Positions 63,966 through 64,000 of a DNA stretch of 64,000 nucleotides are shown here, one piece after another. Numbering within the stretch: position 1 is the first letter of the stretch; every line of letters starts with the position of its first letter. The notes beneath the pieces are model-generated. The model searched no databases and had not been told where the DNA came from. It was given only the letters and a program-made list of their open reading frames with translations. Position numbers and translations under genes: made by a program. The stretch comes from Brevibacillus massiliensis (GTDB taxonomy: Bacteria; Bacillota; Bacilli; Brevibacillales; Brevibacillaceae). The stretch covers positions 261,693 to 325,692 of the forward strand of contig NZ_HE978538.1 of the NCBI RefSeq assembly GCF_000311785.1. Direction: 5' to 3'.

Positions 63966-64000
63966 AATCCCTTCCCGCTGTCCGGGAAGGGATTGCTCTT
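63966..64000 (+). terminator. Terminator after the large SLH gene (cut by window end)
   Basis: AATCCCTTCCCG (63966-63977) pairs perfectly over 12 bp with CGGGAAGGGATT (63983-63994), five-base loop. The downstream T-tract is only partly visible. Confidence 0.82.

Overview
The window is a single, almost fully coding stretch of chromosome from an endospore-forming member of the Bacillota. Gene content and order follow the Bacillus rpoE-pyrG-spo0F-fba-fsa-murA-glpX-rho-rpmE-tdk-prfA-prmC-spoIIR-ywlC...glyA-upp-atp block and its continuation ywzB-ywmB-murAA-spoIID-spoIIQ-spoIIID-mbl-flhO-flhP-fabZ. Two large SLH-domain surface proteins, an eleven-subunit nuo operon, a GC content of roughly 50-55 % and the protein sequences point to the Paenibacillaceae, most likely Brevibacillus or a close relative. 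This assignment is an inference from sequence features. Almost everything is on the + strand; only one LysE-type exporter is on the - strand. I saw no rRNA, tRNA, CRISPR array, insertion sequence or prophage.

Layout. 1-14.9 kb: housekeeping and sporulation genes: partial rpoE, pyrG with an apparent CTP-sensing leader, spo0F, fba, fsa, murA paralogue, glpX, rho, a LysM/M23 protein, an orphan radical SAM protein, rpmE, tdk, a spore lipoprotein, prfA-prmC and spoIIR. 14.9-21.6 kb: ywlC (tsaC/Sua5), mntP, ywlE, rpiB, ywlG, glyA, upp and wecB. 21.6-28.5 kb: a block that I believe is accessory to the conserved order: LysE exporter and divergent MocR regulator, a secreted phosphodiester-glycosidase/SLH protein and a thiolase. 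28.5-35.9 kb: the complete F1Fo ATP synthase operon (atpZ, I, B, E, F, H, A, G, D, C). 36.0-36.7 kb: one unrecognised gene. 37.1-47.7 kb: nuoABCDHIJKLMN, with no nuoEFG. 47.8-56.6 kb: DUF1146 gene, ywmB, murAA, spoIID, spoIIQ, spoIIID, mbl, two flagellar rod/hook-family genes, a small EpuA-like membrane protein and a CDP-alcohol phosphatidyltransferase. 56.7-64 kb: fabZ, tagA, tagO and a 1536-residue SLH surface protein.

How the parts work together. The nuo and atp operons supply the proton-motive and ATP-forming core of respiration; the c-subunit residues look proton-type. WecB, TagA and TagO supply early steps of an undecaprenyl-linked cell-wall polymer, while the two SLH proteins are expected to bind such a polymer. 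Spo0F, SpoIIR, SpoIID, SpoIIQ and SpoIIID span the sporulation cascade from phosphorelay to mother-cell control, and candidate sigma-H, sigma-F and sigma-E promoters lie in front of several of them.

Most notable points: an apparent frameshift in a seven-G run at the end of nuoJ; four near-identical Ala/Lys-rich tandem repeats in NuoC; a charged insertion in ATP synthase subunit a; two DnaA boxes upstream of the ywlC promoter; a pyrG leader with the GGGC start and hairpin of reiterative-transcription control; and an uncharacterised radical SAM protein next to rpmE. I did not find a clearly new multi-gene system; the candidates are individual oddities within conserved loci.
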